Shown here one piece after another: positions 1 through 6,722 of a DNA stretch of 7,600 nt. How positions within the stretch are numbered: the stretch's first letter is position 1; every line of letters starts with the position of its first letter. The notes under the pieces are model-generated. The model was not told the origin of the DNA. It searched no databases and saw only the letters and a list, made by a program, of their open reading frames with translations. The stretch comes from Gammaproteobacteria bacterium. Its GTDB lineage: Bacteria > Pseudomonadota > Gammaproteobacteria > Chromatiales > Chromatiaceae. The stretch lies in contig VMDJ01000118.1 in NCBI GenBank assembly GCA_008080925.1, forward strand, positions 1 to 7,600, in the 5' to 3' direction. The translations under genes and the position numbers were made by a program.

Positions 1-386
1 ATAATGGTGTAGATAGAAACCTGTTGACTAGTGTTGCTTACGTCGCTTGGAACGATGGAAAACGGGTTGGGATCGCCAGTATGACGGCAACCACGAAGTC
101 TGATGGTGGATTCGAACTGGGATCTATTGCGGTTAAGCCCTCAGACCAGGATAAAGGTTTTGGATCTTTGATTTTGGAGACTCTTTTAAAAGAGTGGCTA
201 CCAAAGAAAACTATCTACGCACGTTGTTATCCAAAATCTGAAAAGCTTTTTCTAATGCTTCAGAAAAGGGGGTTTGAATTTTTAGGTTTTAGTGGTGACG
301 ATCGTATTCTTCGCCATGAAAAAATGAATGGAATTGATCTTGGGTTAAAGGTCGGGCATTTTATTCCGACCCGACACGCTTGCTAA
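1..386 (+). CDS. GNAT-family N-acetyltransferase, 5' end outside window
   Basis: This is the 3' part of a gene for a GNAT (Gcn5-related) acetyltransferase, an enzyme that moves the acetyl group of acetyl-CoA to an amine. The acceptor cannot be told. The frame is open to the left edge (first whole codon at 3; 127 residues visible; stop TAA at 384-386). A TTG at 24 is a possible start, but it would remove the N-terminal part of the GNAT fold and has no clear ribosome binding site, so I treat the gene as 5'-truncated by the window. Visible support is a beta strand with hydrophilic turn (AYVAWNDGKRVGIA), then ELGSIAVKP followed by the acetyl-CoA pyrophosphate loop Q-x-x-G-x-G (QDKGFG, 147-164) and a helix, and a late YPKSEKLFLMLQKRGFEFLGF segment typical of the fold's C-terminal half. 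By hand count G+C is 149 of 360 bases (41%), lower than the genes to the right. It converges on the ABC gene and overlaps it by 4 bases. Confidence 0.8.
   Translation, partial: NGVDRNLLTSVAYVAWNDGKRVGIASMTATTKSDGGFELGSIAVKPSDQDKGFGSLILETLLKEWLPKKTIYARCYPKSEKLFLMLQKRGFEFLGFSGDDRILRHEKMNGIDLGLKVGHFIPTRHAC
350..371 (-). terminator. Possible weak terminator hairpin of the ABC exporter gene, inside the GNAT coding end
   Basis: GGTCGG at 350-355 and CCGACC at 366-371 are exact complements around a 10-base loop. Read on the minus strand, the stem starts 11 bases after the ABC gene's stop codon and is followed by CTTTAA-type sequence, a very short T run. On the plus strand no T run follows, so it would not stop the GNAT transcript. 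The position fits a terminator for the ABC gene, but the 6-bp stem and the poor T tract make it weak. It may be chance within the GNAT codons. Confidence 0.35.
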
Positions 387-2215
387 GCACTGGCAATTTC
401 AGTGCTCAAGTCGGTTTCTTGCTCAGCATACAAGCTTGCATACAGGCCATCTTCTTTGAGCAATTGCTGATGGCTACCATCCTGCACCAGCTGGCCGTTA
501 TCGAACACTAAAGCACGATCAGCTTGTTTCACGGCACTGAGTCGATGTGCAACGATTAAGGTCGTTCTTCCTTTCAAAAAGCCTTGTAGTGCTTTGTGCA
601 ACTGATGTTCGGTGTCGGTATCTAAAGCGGATGTGGCTTCATCAAGAATCACGACCTTAGGGTTGCTTAAGACTAAGCGCGCAATGGCCAGTCGTTGGCG
701 CTGACCACCTGACAGGCGAATGCCGTTGCGCCCAACGATTGTGTTTAAGCTATCAGTGAGTTTTGTAACCGTCTCTTTTAACTGAGCGATCTCGAGCGCA
801 TGCCATAGCTGCTCATCTGTAAAGTCACGACCTAAGGTGAGATTGGCGCGAATCGTGTCATTAAATAAAGCCGGATGTTGCAGAACAGTAGCAACGTTGT
901 CTCGCACCACGTCTAGGCCGATCTCCTTTACAGATTGCCCGTCGAAAAGTACATCTCCCGACTGTGGTGTATAGAGGCCAAGCAATAATTGAACGAGGGT
1001 GGTTTTACCGCCACCACTAGCACCGACGAGAGCAACTTTCTCGCCGGACTTGATTTGGATGTTCACATCTTTGAGAACCGGTGAATCGGGCAAGTAACTA
1101 AAGGTGAGGTGGCGTGTTTCGATCGAAACGGTATCGTGATCGATAAAGGGGTTGGTTTTTGTGGGGTACTCTGGCTCTAAGCCGACATCCATTAATTGAT
1201 TGATACGCACTAAGGCTGCGCGTGCTGAGTGATAGGCGTATTGAATGCCGAGTATCTCTTGTACGGGCGTCATCATGAACCAAAGGTAAGCAAAGACAGC
1301 GAGCATTTGGCCAATTGAGAGATCAGAGTAAAGCACCATCACCATCGACAGCGCGCGGAAGGTGTCAAAGCCAAATAAGAACACCATGAAAGAGAAGCGA
1401 CTCGCAGCATCGGACTTCCAGGTGTAGTTCGCTGAGTGATCGCGAATGTTGCTTGCGGCATCGATGACGCGCTGGACGAAGTATTTCTCGCGGTTGGCAG
1501 CGCGAATCTCTTGAATCGCATCGAGCGTTTCGCCTAACGATTCTTGAAACAACTGATAAGCCGAGTTCTCTTTCTTTTTGAGCTGTTTAACTCGTCGACC
1601 TAAAGCCGTTGTGAGGTAAATCACAAACGGGTTGAGCAGCATAATAAAAAGGGCGAGTTGCCAATGCATCCAAAACAAAACAATCGCTGTGCCAAGTATG
1701 CTTAAAACGGCAACGATGAATTTGCTTGTGGTTTGGCTGACAAATTGATCGATGGCATCGAGATCCGTGACTAAATGCGAGGCAACGGTGGAACTGCCGA
1801 GTGTTTCGTACTCCGACATGGAAAAGCGTTGTAGTCGTAACAATAGATCACGGCGCATTCTAAAGATGAGGTCTTTAGAGATGATGGTGAACTGCCGTGT
1901 TTGCCACACCCCGAGTATCAAGCTGGCTAAGCGCAACGAGATCGTCAGGATTAAGATGGCAGTGATATAGAGGATGGCGCCATGCCATTCGCTTGGAAAT
2001 AACCGCTGAAGTGCAGCGACGGTGCTGCCTGGTTGGTTGAGTAAGACTTCATCTACCAAAAGAGGAATCAGTAAGGGGATAGGTACCGATACAGCTGCAC
2101 CCAAAATCGCGATAAGGTTAGCGTTAATAAGTTCGCGGCGATGCCGCGTTACCATGCTGACTAGCTCGGACCAGCGATAGGGTGTTGAGCGAAGTTGGGC
2201 TGATTCGGATTGCAT
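383..2215 (-). CDS. ABC exporter half-transporter (fused permease and ATPase, MsbA/ABCB-like)
   Basis: A 610-residue inner-membrane exporter subunit, expected to work as a dimer that uses ATP to move a substrate out of the cytoplasm. The N-terminal membrane domain shows about six hydrophobic segments (about 31-55, 80-102, 160-182, 184-206, 272-295, 300-322). The nucleotide-binding domain is complete: A-loop Tyr374, Walker A GASGGGKT (398-405), Q-loop Gln446, signature LSGGQ (501-505), Walker B VVILDE (521-526), D-loop SALD (529-532) and switch His557 in VAHRLS. The length is normal for an exporter half-transporter. There is no N-terminal C39 peptidase domain, so a bacteriocin-processing role is unlikely. 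The substrate is unknown: lipid, drug and peptide exporters share this layout. The ATG at 2215 lacks a good Shine-Dalgarno, and the next Met is residue 21. It is transcribed alone here, divergent from the M23 gene and convergent with the GNAT gene. Confidence 0.93.
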   Translation of the reverse strand: MQSESAQLRSTPYRWSELVSMVTRHRRELINANLIAILGAAVSVPIPLLIPLLVDEVLLNQPGSTVAALQRLFPSEWHGAILYITAILILTISLRLASLILGVWQTRQFTIISKDLIFRMRRDLLLRLQRFSMSEYETLGSSTVASHLVTDLDAIDQFVSQTTSKFIVAVLSILGTAIVLFWMHWQLALFIMLLNPFVIYLTTALGRRVKQLKKKENSAYQLFQESLGETLDAIQEIRAANREKYFVQRVIDAASNIRDHSANYTWKSDAASRFSFMVFLFGFDTFRALSMVMVLYSDLSIGQMLAVFAYLWFMMTPVQEILGIQYAYHSARAALVRINQLMDVGLEPEYPTKTNPFIDHDTVSIETRHLTFSYLPDSPVLKDVNIQIKSGEKVALVGASGGGKTTLVQLLLGLYTPQSGDVLFDGQSVKEIGLDVVRDNVATVLQHPALFNDTIRANLTLGRDFTDEQLWHALEIAQLKETVTKLTDSLNTIVGRNGIRLSGGQRQRLAIARLVLSNPKVVILDEATSALDTDTEHQLHKALQGFLKGRTTLIVAHRLSAVKQADRALVFDNGQLVQDGSHQQLLKEDGLYASLYAEQETDLSTEIASA

Positions 2216-2218
2216 CTC

Positions 2219-2223
2219 AGGAG
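2219..2223 (+). promoter_or_regulatory. Ribosome binding site of the M23 peptidase gene
   Basis: AGGAG lies 5 bases before the ATG at 2229 and decides that start. It occupies part of the 13-base gap between two divergent genes, so it sits directly in front of the first codon of the opposite ABC gene. Confidence 0.75.
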
Positions 2224-2250
2224 TATCAATGCCGCTTGTTTTGAATACAA
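2222..2250 (-). promoter_or_regulatory. Weak candidate promoter of the ABC exporter gene
   Basis: On the minus strand TTGTAT (2250-2245) and GATACT (2227-2222) are 17 bases apart, matching 3 of 6 and 4 of 6 bases of the sigma70 consensus. Initiation about 7 bases after the -10 would fall at or next to the ATG at 2215, giving a nearly leaderless message, which would agree with the missing Shine-Dalgarno. The match is poor and could be chance. The element lies across the start of the opposite M23 gene. Confidence 0.2.
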
Positions 2251-3086
2251 CTCACAATCTCTCGCAACGACTAGGAACTCTGTTTGCTTTGCTGATGATG
2301 TGGCTTTCGAGTCCGGTTTTTGCGTTGAGCTTTAACGGTGACTTTGTGCAGGGCGGTATGGTGCTAGTGCAGGGTGCTGATGTGATTGCCGCTTGGCAAG
2401 ATGACGAGTCGGTGCGTGTGTCTGATAAAGGTCGTTTTTTGTTGGGGTTCGGTCGAGATCATGGCAAGCAGGTGATGATTAAGGTGAAGTACCGCGATGG
2501 TCGTGAAGAGCTGATAAACAAGGCAATCGCCCCACGCGAATTCAATATTCAGCGTCTGACGATCAAAAACAAACAGCAGGTCAACCCAACTAAGCCGGAG
2601 ATCTTGGCGCGGATAAAACGCGATAACGCTGACGTGAAGAAGGCCCGTGAGCTGAATGATGCGCGTGAGGATTTTGCTCAGGGCTTTATTTGGCCGGCGA
2701 TCGGTCCGATTTCTGGCGTCTATGGTAGTCAACGAATTCTTAATGGCACGCCAAAGTGGCCTCACTACGGGGTGGATATCGCTTTGCCGACCGGAACGCC
2801 TGTAGTGGCGCCTGCGGATGCGATCGTGACTTTTGCAGACGATGATCTCTTTTATTCAGGCGGCACGCTGATCATGGATCACGGTCATAAGCTCAGCTCG
2901 AGCTTTTTGCATTTGAGCAAGATCACGGTGAAGCCGGGTCAGCGCGTTAAGCAGGGGCAGGTGGTTGGCAAGATCGGTGCTACAGGTCGGGTGACTGGCG
3001 CACATCTCGATTGGCGGATGAATCTACGCGGTCATCGAATCGATCCGCAATTATTGGTCGAGCCCATGCCAAAAGTTGCGCAATAA
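2229..3086 (+). CDS. Exported M23-family (LytM-type) metallopeptidase, HLD active-site variant
   Basis: A 285-residue periplasmic peptidase-like protein, probably acting on peptidoglycan cross-links or regulating an amidase. Residues 1-32 form a Sec signal peptide (arginine at 14, hydrophobic core LGTLFALLMMWL, likely cut after VFA). Residues about 33-112 form a beta-rich domain (FNGDFVQGG, then GRFLLGFGRD and FNIQRLTI), a layout I recall from a proteobacterial group of M23 proteins. A charged linker follows, then the M23 domain at about 155-275. Visible active-site positions are His179 and Asp183 in HYGVD, His228 in FLHLSKI, and HLD at 259-261 where LytM-type enzymes usually have HxH. Asp261 thus replaces the usual second His, a zinc ligand. 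Asp can bind zinc, so loss of activity cannot be assumed, but a degenerate, non-catalytic role is possible. The start is set by AGGAG. Its transcript may or may not continue into tolC, 65 bases on. Confidence 0.9.
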   Translation: MPLVLNTTHNLSQRLGTLFALLMMWLSSPVFALSFNGDFVQGGMVLVQGADVIAAWQDDESVRVSDKGRFLLGFGRDHGKQVMIKVKYRDGREELINKAIAPREFNIQRLTIKNKQQVNPTKPEILARIKRDNADVKKARELNDAREDFAQGFIWPAIGPISGVYGSQRILNGTPKWPHYGVDIALPTGTPVVAPADAIVTFADDDLFYSGGTLIMDHGHKLSSSFLHLSKITVKPGQRVKQGQVVGKIGATGRVTGAHLDWRMNLRGHRIDPQLLVEPMPKVAQ

Positions 3087-3107
3087 GCCCCGTTATTAGG
3101 CGGTTCG

Positions 3108-3116
3108 TGCGATAAT
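3108..3116 (+). promoter_or_regulatory. Candidate extended -10 promoter of the tolC-like gene
   Basis: TG-C-GATAAT fits the extended -10 pattern TGnTATAAT with 5 of 6 hexamer matches. I see no -35 at the usual distance, which extended -10 promoters can do without. Initiation would fall near 3123, leaving a leader of about 30 bases before the ATG at 3152. It is the only good promoter-like element in the 65-base gap and would drive the tolC-aroC-MFS-adaptor run. The GATAAT is also the left arm of an inverted repeat. Confidence 0.4.
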
Positions 3117-3128
3117 TACACCATTATC
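3111..3128. repeat. Perfect inverted repeat overlapping the tolC -10: possible operator or weak attenuator
   Basis: GATAAT (3111-3116) and ATTATC (3123-3128) are exact inverted copies around the 6-base spacer TACACC. Six T's follow at 3129-3134. Read as DNA, it is an 18-base two-fold symmetric site covering the candidate -10 and start point, a typical place for a repressor operator. Read as RNA, it is an A/U-rich 6-bp stem plus a T tract, so a weak intrinsic terminator for the M23 transcript is an alternative. The arms equal those of a Fur box, but the spacing is one base short of the classical 19-base form and the middle does not match. Confidence 0.45.
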
Positions 3129-3151
3129 TTTTTTAACCGGCGTGGTATGAA

Positions 3152-4429
3152 ATGAAATCGCGTTATTTGTTTATTTTCAGTCTGTTGCTGTCAGGTGTGG
3201 CCAGTTCTGCCAATCTGCTCGAGCTTTATCAACAGGCGTTGAAAGCAGATCCAGAATGGCTGGCTGCGCAGTCGACCGAGAAAGCCTCGGCGGAAGCTTA
3301 TCCGCAAGCGTTGTCGTATCTGTTGCCAAATGCCTCTGTGACCTCGACCTATACCGACAGTTACAAAGACTCGGGTGACACCAGCTCTCGTTTAGATTCT
3401 TTGGTAATCAATCAGCGCTTATTCAACTTGGGCTCGTTTGCGGGTCTGAGTCAGGCTGATCTTCAAACCGAGAAAGCCAAGGTTGTTCTGCGTGACGAGG
3501 CCGATGCGCTGAAGCTGCGTGTGACTGAGCGTTACTTTGATGTGCTGACTGCGCAAGATGGTGTGACCTTTGCAGAAGCTGAAGAGAAAGCGCTGTCACG
3601 TCAGCTAGATCAAGCTAAGTTGCGTCTTGAAGTGGGCCTGATTCCGATTACCGACGTTCTCGAAGTGCAAGCGCGCTTTGATACCAGCGTAGCAGCAACT
3701 ATCGCGGCGCGTAACGAACTTGATAGCGCGTTGGAATCGTTAAAGACGGTTGTCGGTCCTGATGTGAATAACAGCTTGCCGGTGATGAAGGCCGATGCTG
3801 CGTTTTTAACGCTTGAACCTTCATCGATGGATGAGTGGTCAGATCTAGCAATGCAAAACAATGCAGCGCTTGCTCAGGCGCGTTTGAATGTTGAGATTGC
3901 AGATAAGCAAGTGGATATCAAGCGATCTGGTCACTTTCCCTCACTCGACTTGAAAGGGACGGTGAATCGATATGACGGGCAAGATAGTGCAACTCTAGTT
4001 GACAACGAATCAGTCGCAATCACCTTAACGGTTCCTTTGTTTGCAGGTGGCCTGACATCATCTGAGTCAGCGGAAGCGAGCTATTCCTACGAAGCGGCGA
4101 AGAGCGCGTTGGAATTATCTCGTCGTGAAACGATGCGAGCAGTACGTGATGCATATCGCGGCACGCAAGCGGCGATGTCTCGCGTGAAGGCGCTTAAGGC
4201 GGCTGAAGAATCAGCACAAAGTGCATTGAATTCAGTCGAGCAAGGTTTGACTGTGGGCACGCGTACCATTGTGGATGTGCTTGATGCACAGAGTAACTGG
4301 TACAAAGCGCGCCGCGATTATGCACAAGCGCGATATGACTATGTGATTAATGTACTGAGTTTGCAGCGTACAGCAGGTAATTTAAGTGATGCGTCAATTG
4401 AGCGTGTGAACGCAATGTTGGCTGAGTAA
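3152..4429 (+). CDS. tolC: TolC-family outer-membrane efflux/secretion channel
   Basis: A 425-residue precursor of a trimeric outer-membrane channel-tunnel that forms the exit duct of tripartite efflux pumps or type I secretion systems. Residues 1-20 form a signal peptide (MKSRYLFIFS start, cut after SSA). The mature part starts NLLELYQQALKADPEW, typical of TolC. The family's internal duplication is clear: VGLIPITDVLEVQ (161-173) and VGTRTIVDVLDAQ (368-380), each at a helix turn of the tunnel, with LPNASVTSTY (about 58-67) and FPSLDLKG (262-269) leading into the barrel strands, and VPLFAGG at 294-300. It is somewhat shorter than E. coli TolC. The ATG at 3152 has no strong Shine-Dalgarno and is overlapped by a tiny ATG-AAA-TGA frame at 3147. 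aroC follows after 12 bases. The efflux adaptor two genes further on is a likely partner. The symbol is by family; orthology to E. coli TolC is not shown. Confidence 0.92.
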   Translation: MKSRYLFIFSLLLSGVASSANLLELYQQALKADPEWLAAQSTEKASAEAYPQALSYLLPNASVTSTYTDSYKDSGDTSSRLDSLVINQRLFNLGSFAGLSQADLQTEKAKVVLRDEADALKLRVTERYFDVLTAQDGVTFAEAEEKALSRQLDQAKLRLEVGLIPITDVLEVQARFDTSVAATIAARNELDSALESLKTVVGPDVNNSLPVMKADAAFLTLEPSSMDEWSDLAMQNNAALAQARLNVEIADKQVDIKRSGHFPSLDLKGTVNRYDGQDSATLVDNESVAITLTVPLFAGGLTSSESAEASYSYEAAKSALELSRRETMRAVRDAYRGTQAAMSRVKALKAAEESAQSALNSVEQGLTVGTRTIVDVLDAQSNWYKARRDYAQARYDYVINVLSLQRTAGNLSDASIERVNAMLAE

Positions 4430-4441
4430 GGTTTAGGGACG

Positions 4442-5542
4442 ATGTCTGGTAATACGATTGGTAAATTATTTACGGTAACAAGCTTTGGTGAGAGTCATGG
4501 TTTAGCCATTGGCTGCATCATTGATGGTTGTCCTCCAGGTATGGAGCTATCGGAAGCTGACATCCAACCAGATCTTGAGCGTCGTCGTCCGGGTAAAACA
4601 CGTCACACCACGCAACGTCGCGAGATGGATGAGGTGCAAATCCTATCGGGTGTGTTTGAAGGTAAAACTACCGGTACGCCAATTGGTTTATTGATTCATA
4701 ACACCGATCAGCGCTCTAAAGACTACGGTGACATCGCGCAAAAATTCCGACCTGGTCATGCGGATTACACCTACATCCAAAAGTACGGCATTCGTGATTA
4801 TCGTGGTGGTGGTCGTTCATCAGCGCGTGAAACGGCAATGCGTGTGGCGGCTGGCGCGGTAGCAAAAAAGTTTTTGAAAGAGGCCTTTGGTATTGAGGTT
4901 CGGGGTTATTTATCAGCGCTCGGTCCCATTACCCCAGAAGGTTTTTCTTGGGACCCAGTAGAGAACAATCCTTTCTTCTGGCCAGTTGAAGCACAAGTCG
5001 CTGAGCTTGAGACCTATATGGACGATCTGCGTAAAAGTGGTGACTCTGTCGGTGCTGAAGTGACCGTGGTTGCGGAAGGCGTGCCACCGGGTTGGGGTGA
5101 GCCGATCTTTGATCGTTTGGACGCTGATATTGCGCATGCCATGATGGGCATCAATGCCGCTAAAGGTGTTGAGATTGGTGCTGGTTTCCAGTGTGTGTCA
5201 CAGCTCGGTACAGAGCATCGTGATCAGATGACGCCACAAGGTTTTCTAAGTAACAACGCTGGTGGTGTACTCGGCGGTATCTCGAGTGGTCAGGATGTTG
5301 TGGCGCGCGTGGCTTTTAAGCCGACATCAAGCATTCGCTTAGGTGGTCAAACGGTTGACGTTGCGGGTGAAGCAACCGATGTGATCACGAAAGGTCGCCA
5401 TGATCCTTGTGTCGGTATTCGTGCAGTGCCGATTGCTGAAGCAATGCTGGCCATTGTGCTGCTTGATCATGCATTACGTCAGCGTGGCCAAAACGGTCAT
5501 GTAACACCGGATACTCCCGTTATTCCTGCGTCAGCTGAGTAA
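4442..5542 (+). CDS. aroC: Chorismate synthase
   Basis: A cytoplasmic enzyme that converts 5-enolpyruvylshikimate 3-phosphate to chorismate and phosphate with reduced FMN as cofactor. This is the last step of the shikimate pathway, feeding aromatic amino acids, folate, quinones and siderophores. The 366-residue protein is full length. It begins MSGNTIGKLFTVTSFGESHG, matching the family's N-terminus and fixing the start. GESHG (16-20) carries a conserved His. RRRPGKTRHTTQRREMDEV (48-65) and FRPGHADYTYIQKYG (102-116, with His106) are family signatures, followed by DYRGGGRSSARET (119-131) and, near the C-terminus, GRHDPCVGIRAVPIAEAM (318-335). No key residue looks changed. AAGG at 4428-4431, overlapping the tolC stop codon, is a plausible ribosome binding site; AGGGA at 4435-4439 is closer than ideal. 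The 12-base gap suggests cotranscription with tolC. Confidence 0.98.
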   Translation: MSGNTIGKLFTVTSFGESHGLAIGCIIDGCPPGMELSEADIQPDLERRRPGKTRHTTQRREMDEVQILSGVFEGKTTGTPIGLLIHNTDQRSKDYGDIAQKFRPGHADYTYIQKYGIRDYRGGGRSSARETAMRVAAGAVAKKFLKEAFGIEVRGYLSALGPITPEGFSWDPVENNPFFWPVEAQVAELETYMDDLRKSGDSVGAEVTVVAEGVPPGWGEPIFDRLDADIAHAMMGINAAKGVEIGAGFQCVSQLGTEHRDQMTPQGFLSNNAGGVLGGISSGQDVVARVAFKPTSSIRLGGQTVDVAGEATDVITKGRHDPCVGIRAVPIAEAMLAIVLLDHALRQRGQNGHVTPDTPVIPASAE

Positions 5543-5543
5543 G

Positions 5544-5562
5544 CGTCCGGGCTCGGCGGACG
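5544..5562 (+). promoter_or_regulatory. GC-rich hairpin in the aroC-MFS gap, covering the MFS ribosome binding region
   Basis: CGTCCG (5544-5549) and CGGACG (5557-5562) pair perfectly around a 7-base loop, in a gap of only 25 bases. No T run follows, so it is not a standard intrinsic terminator. The only Shine-Dalgarno-like bases for the MFS gene, GGCGGA at 5555-5560, lie largely in the 3' arm, 7 bases before the ATG at 5568. The hairpin could lower MFS translation or protect the aroC mRNA end. Function is inferred from sequence only. Confidence 0.4.
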
Positions 5563-5567
5563 TCATC

Positions 5568-6713
5568 ATGCAGCTGCCTTACTGGCGACTCTCATCTTTC
5601 TATTTCTTTTACTTCGCGCTCTTGGGCGCGTTAGTACCTTATTGGGGTTTGTTTTTACAAAACCGCGGCTTTGATGCGATAGCGATCGGCGAGCTTATGG
5701 CGATCCTGATGGCGACAAAAATCGTTGCGCCCTATATCTGGGGTTGGCTTGGTGATCACTTGGGTCATCGAATGCGAATTGTGCAGGTCGCCTCGTTAAT
5801 CTCGTTGTTGGTGTTTGCGTTGATGTTTGAGGCAAATACCTATTGGTCGATTGCGTTGGTGATGACCTTGTATAGCTTCTTTTGGAATGCGTCGTTACCG
5901 CAATTCGAAGTGGTGACCTTTACTTACTTAAAAGAACGCATCGCCAAATATGCGCAGATCCGCTTATGGGGTTCGGTGGGTTTTATTATTACTGTGTTGC
6001 TGCTCGGTATGTGGGTAGATCATCAAGGCACAGAAGTTATCTTGCCGGCCGTCATGGTGATCTTCATTAGCATCTGGCTGAGTTCGTTATTGGTTAAAGA
6101 CCCTGATCCAGAGCCGCATCCTCATCAAGAGATCTCGTTATCACAGGTGCTTAAGAAGCCAGCCATTATTGCGTTCTTTGTAGCGGTCTTTTTGATGCAG
6201 ATGAGTCATGGGCCTTATTACGCCTTTTACTCGATCTACATGGAGCAACATGGGTACAGCAAGACCTTTATTGGCCAAATGTGGGGTTTGGGCGTGTTTG
6301 CTGAGGTGCTGATGTTTATTGTGATGCATCGTCTGTTGGAACGTTATGGCGCGCGACGCGTCTTAGTAGCAAGCTTGTTATTGGCGGCTATGCGTTGGAT
6401 TATGATTGGCGCCTGGCCAGATTCCTTAACAAACATTGTCTTAGCTCAGTGTTTGCATGCTGCAACATTTGGTACCTTTCATGCGTCAGCCATTCATTTG
6501 GTGCATCACTACTTCAGGGGACGTTTGCAAGGCCGTGGTCAGGCGCTTTACTCCAGTGTCAGTTTTGGTGCCGGGGGCGCGATGGGAAGTTTGGCGAGTG
6601 GTTATGCTTGGGAAAGCTTGGGGCCGTTTCATACCTTTGCAATTGCAACGGTATTTGCAGTGATAGGTGCATGGGTTGCGTGGCAATTCATCGATAGCGC
6701 TCATGATCACTGA
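5568..6713 (+). CDS. MFS transporter, HcaT-like / MFS_1_like family
   Basis: A 381-residue inner-membrane carrier with about twelve hydrophobic segments in two halves, joined by a charged cytoplasmic loop (about 176-196, DPDPEPHPHQE). The start MQLPYWRLSSFYFFYFALLG and the PYWGLFLQNRGF segment resemble the group that includes the 3-phenylpropionate carrier HcaT. MFS motif A is present as GWLGDHLGHR (59-68) between segments 2 and 3. The YFRGRLQGRGQALYSSVSFGAGGAMG stretch (315-340) with its glycines is also typical of this group. The substrate cannot be read from sequence. Family relatives suggest a small organic acid or similar metabolite, and the position next to aroC makes an aromatic compound a tempting but unproven guess. 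I recall an MFS gene next to aroC in Pseudomonas as well, from memory only. It has a poor ribosome binding site behind a hairpin. Confidence 0.88.
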   Translation: MQLPYWRLSSFYFFYFALLGALVPYWGLFLQNRGFDAIAIGELMAILMATKIVAPYIWGWLGDHLGHRMRIVQVASLISLLVFALMFEANTYWSIALVMTLYSFFWNASLPQFEVVTFTYLKERIAKYAQIRLWGSVGFIITVLLLGMWVDHQGTEVILPAVMVIFISIWLSSLLVKDPDPEPHPHQEISLSQVLKKPAIIAFFVAVFLMQMSHGPYYAFYSIYMEQHGYSKTFIGQMWGLGVFAEVLMFIVMHRLLERYGARRVLVASLLLAAMRWIMIGAWPDSLTNIVLAQCLHAATFGTFHASAIHLVHHYFRGRLQGRGQALYSSVSFGAGGAMGSLASGYAWESLGPFHTFAIATVFAVIGAWVAWQFIDSAHDH

Positions 6714-6716
6714 GGA
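6712..6716 (+). promoter_or_regulatory. Ribosome binding site of the adaptor gene, overlapping the MFS stop codon
   Basis: GAGGA begins inside the MFS stop codon (TGA 6711-6713) and lies 6 bases before the ATG at 6723. The good match and spacing fix the adaptor start and make translational coupling with the MFS gene likely. Confidence 0.7.
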
Positions 6717-6722
6717 TAAAAA

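Noticed and set aside
24..26. TTG as the true start of the GNAT gene
   Set aside because: The frame stays open to the left edge and the N-terminal part of the fold would be missing, so the real start is probably outside the window.
1752..1970. Plus-strand 72-codon frame inside the ABC gene
   Set aside because: It is opposite the membrane domain of a full-length ABC exporter, and the product is Arg/Lys/Ser-rich without a recognisable motif.
2364..2765. Minus-strand open frame of 133 codons opposite the M23 gene
   Set aside because: It lies wholly inside a well-supported gene, has no recognisable domain and no ribosome binding site that I can see; it is a shadow frame.
3082..3097. AATAA/TTATT inverted repeat just after the M23 stop codon
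   Set aside because: A 5-bp stem made only of A-T pairs, with no T run after it, is too weak to call a terminator.
3111..3129. Fur box at the tolC promoter
   Set aside because: The arms GATAAT and ATTATC match, but the classical 19-base site has 7 bases between them, of GATAATC type, and here there are 6 unrelated ones. I keep it as an unassigned palindrome.
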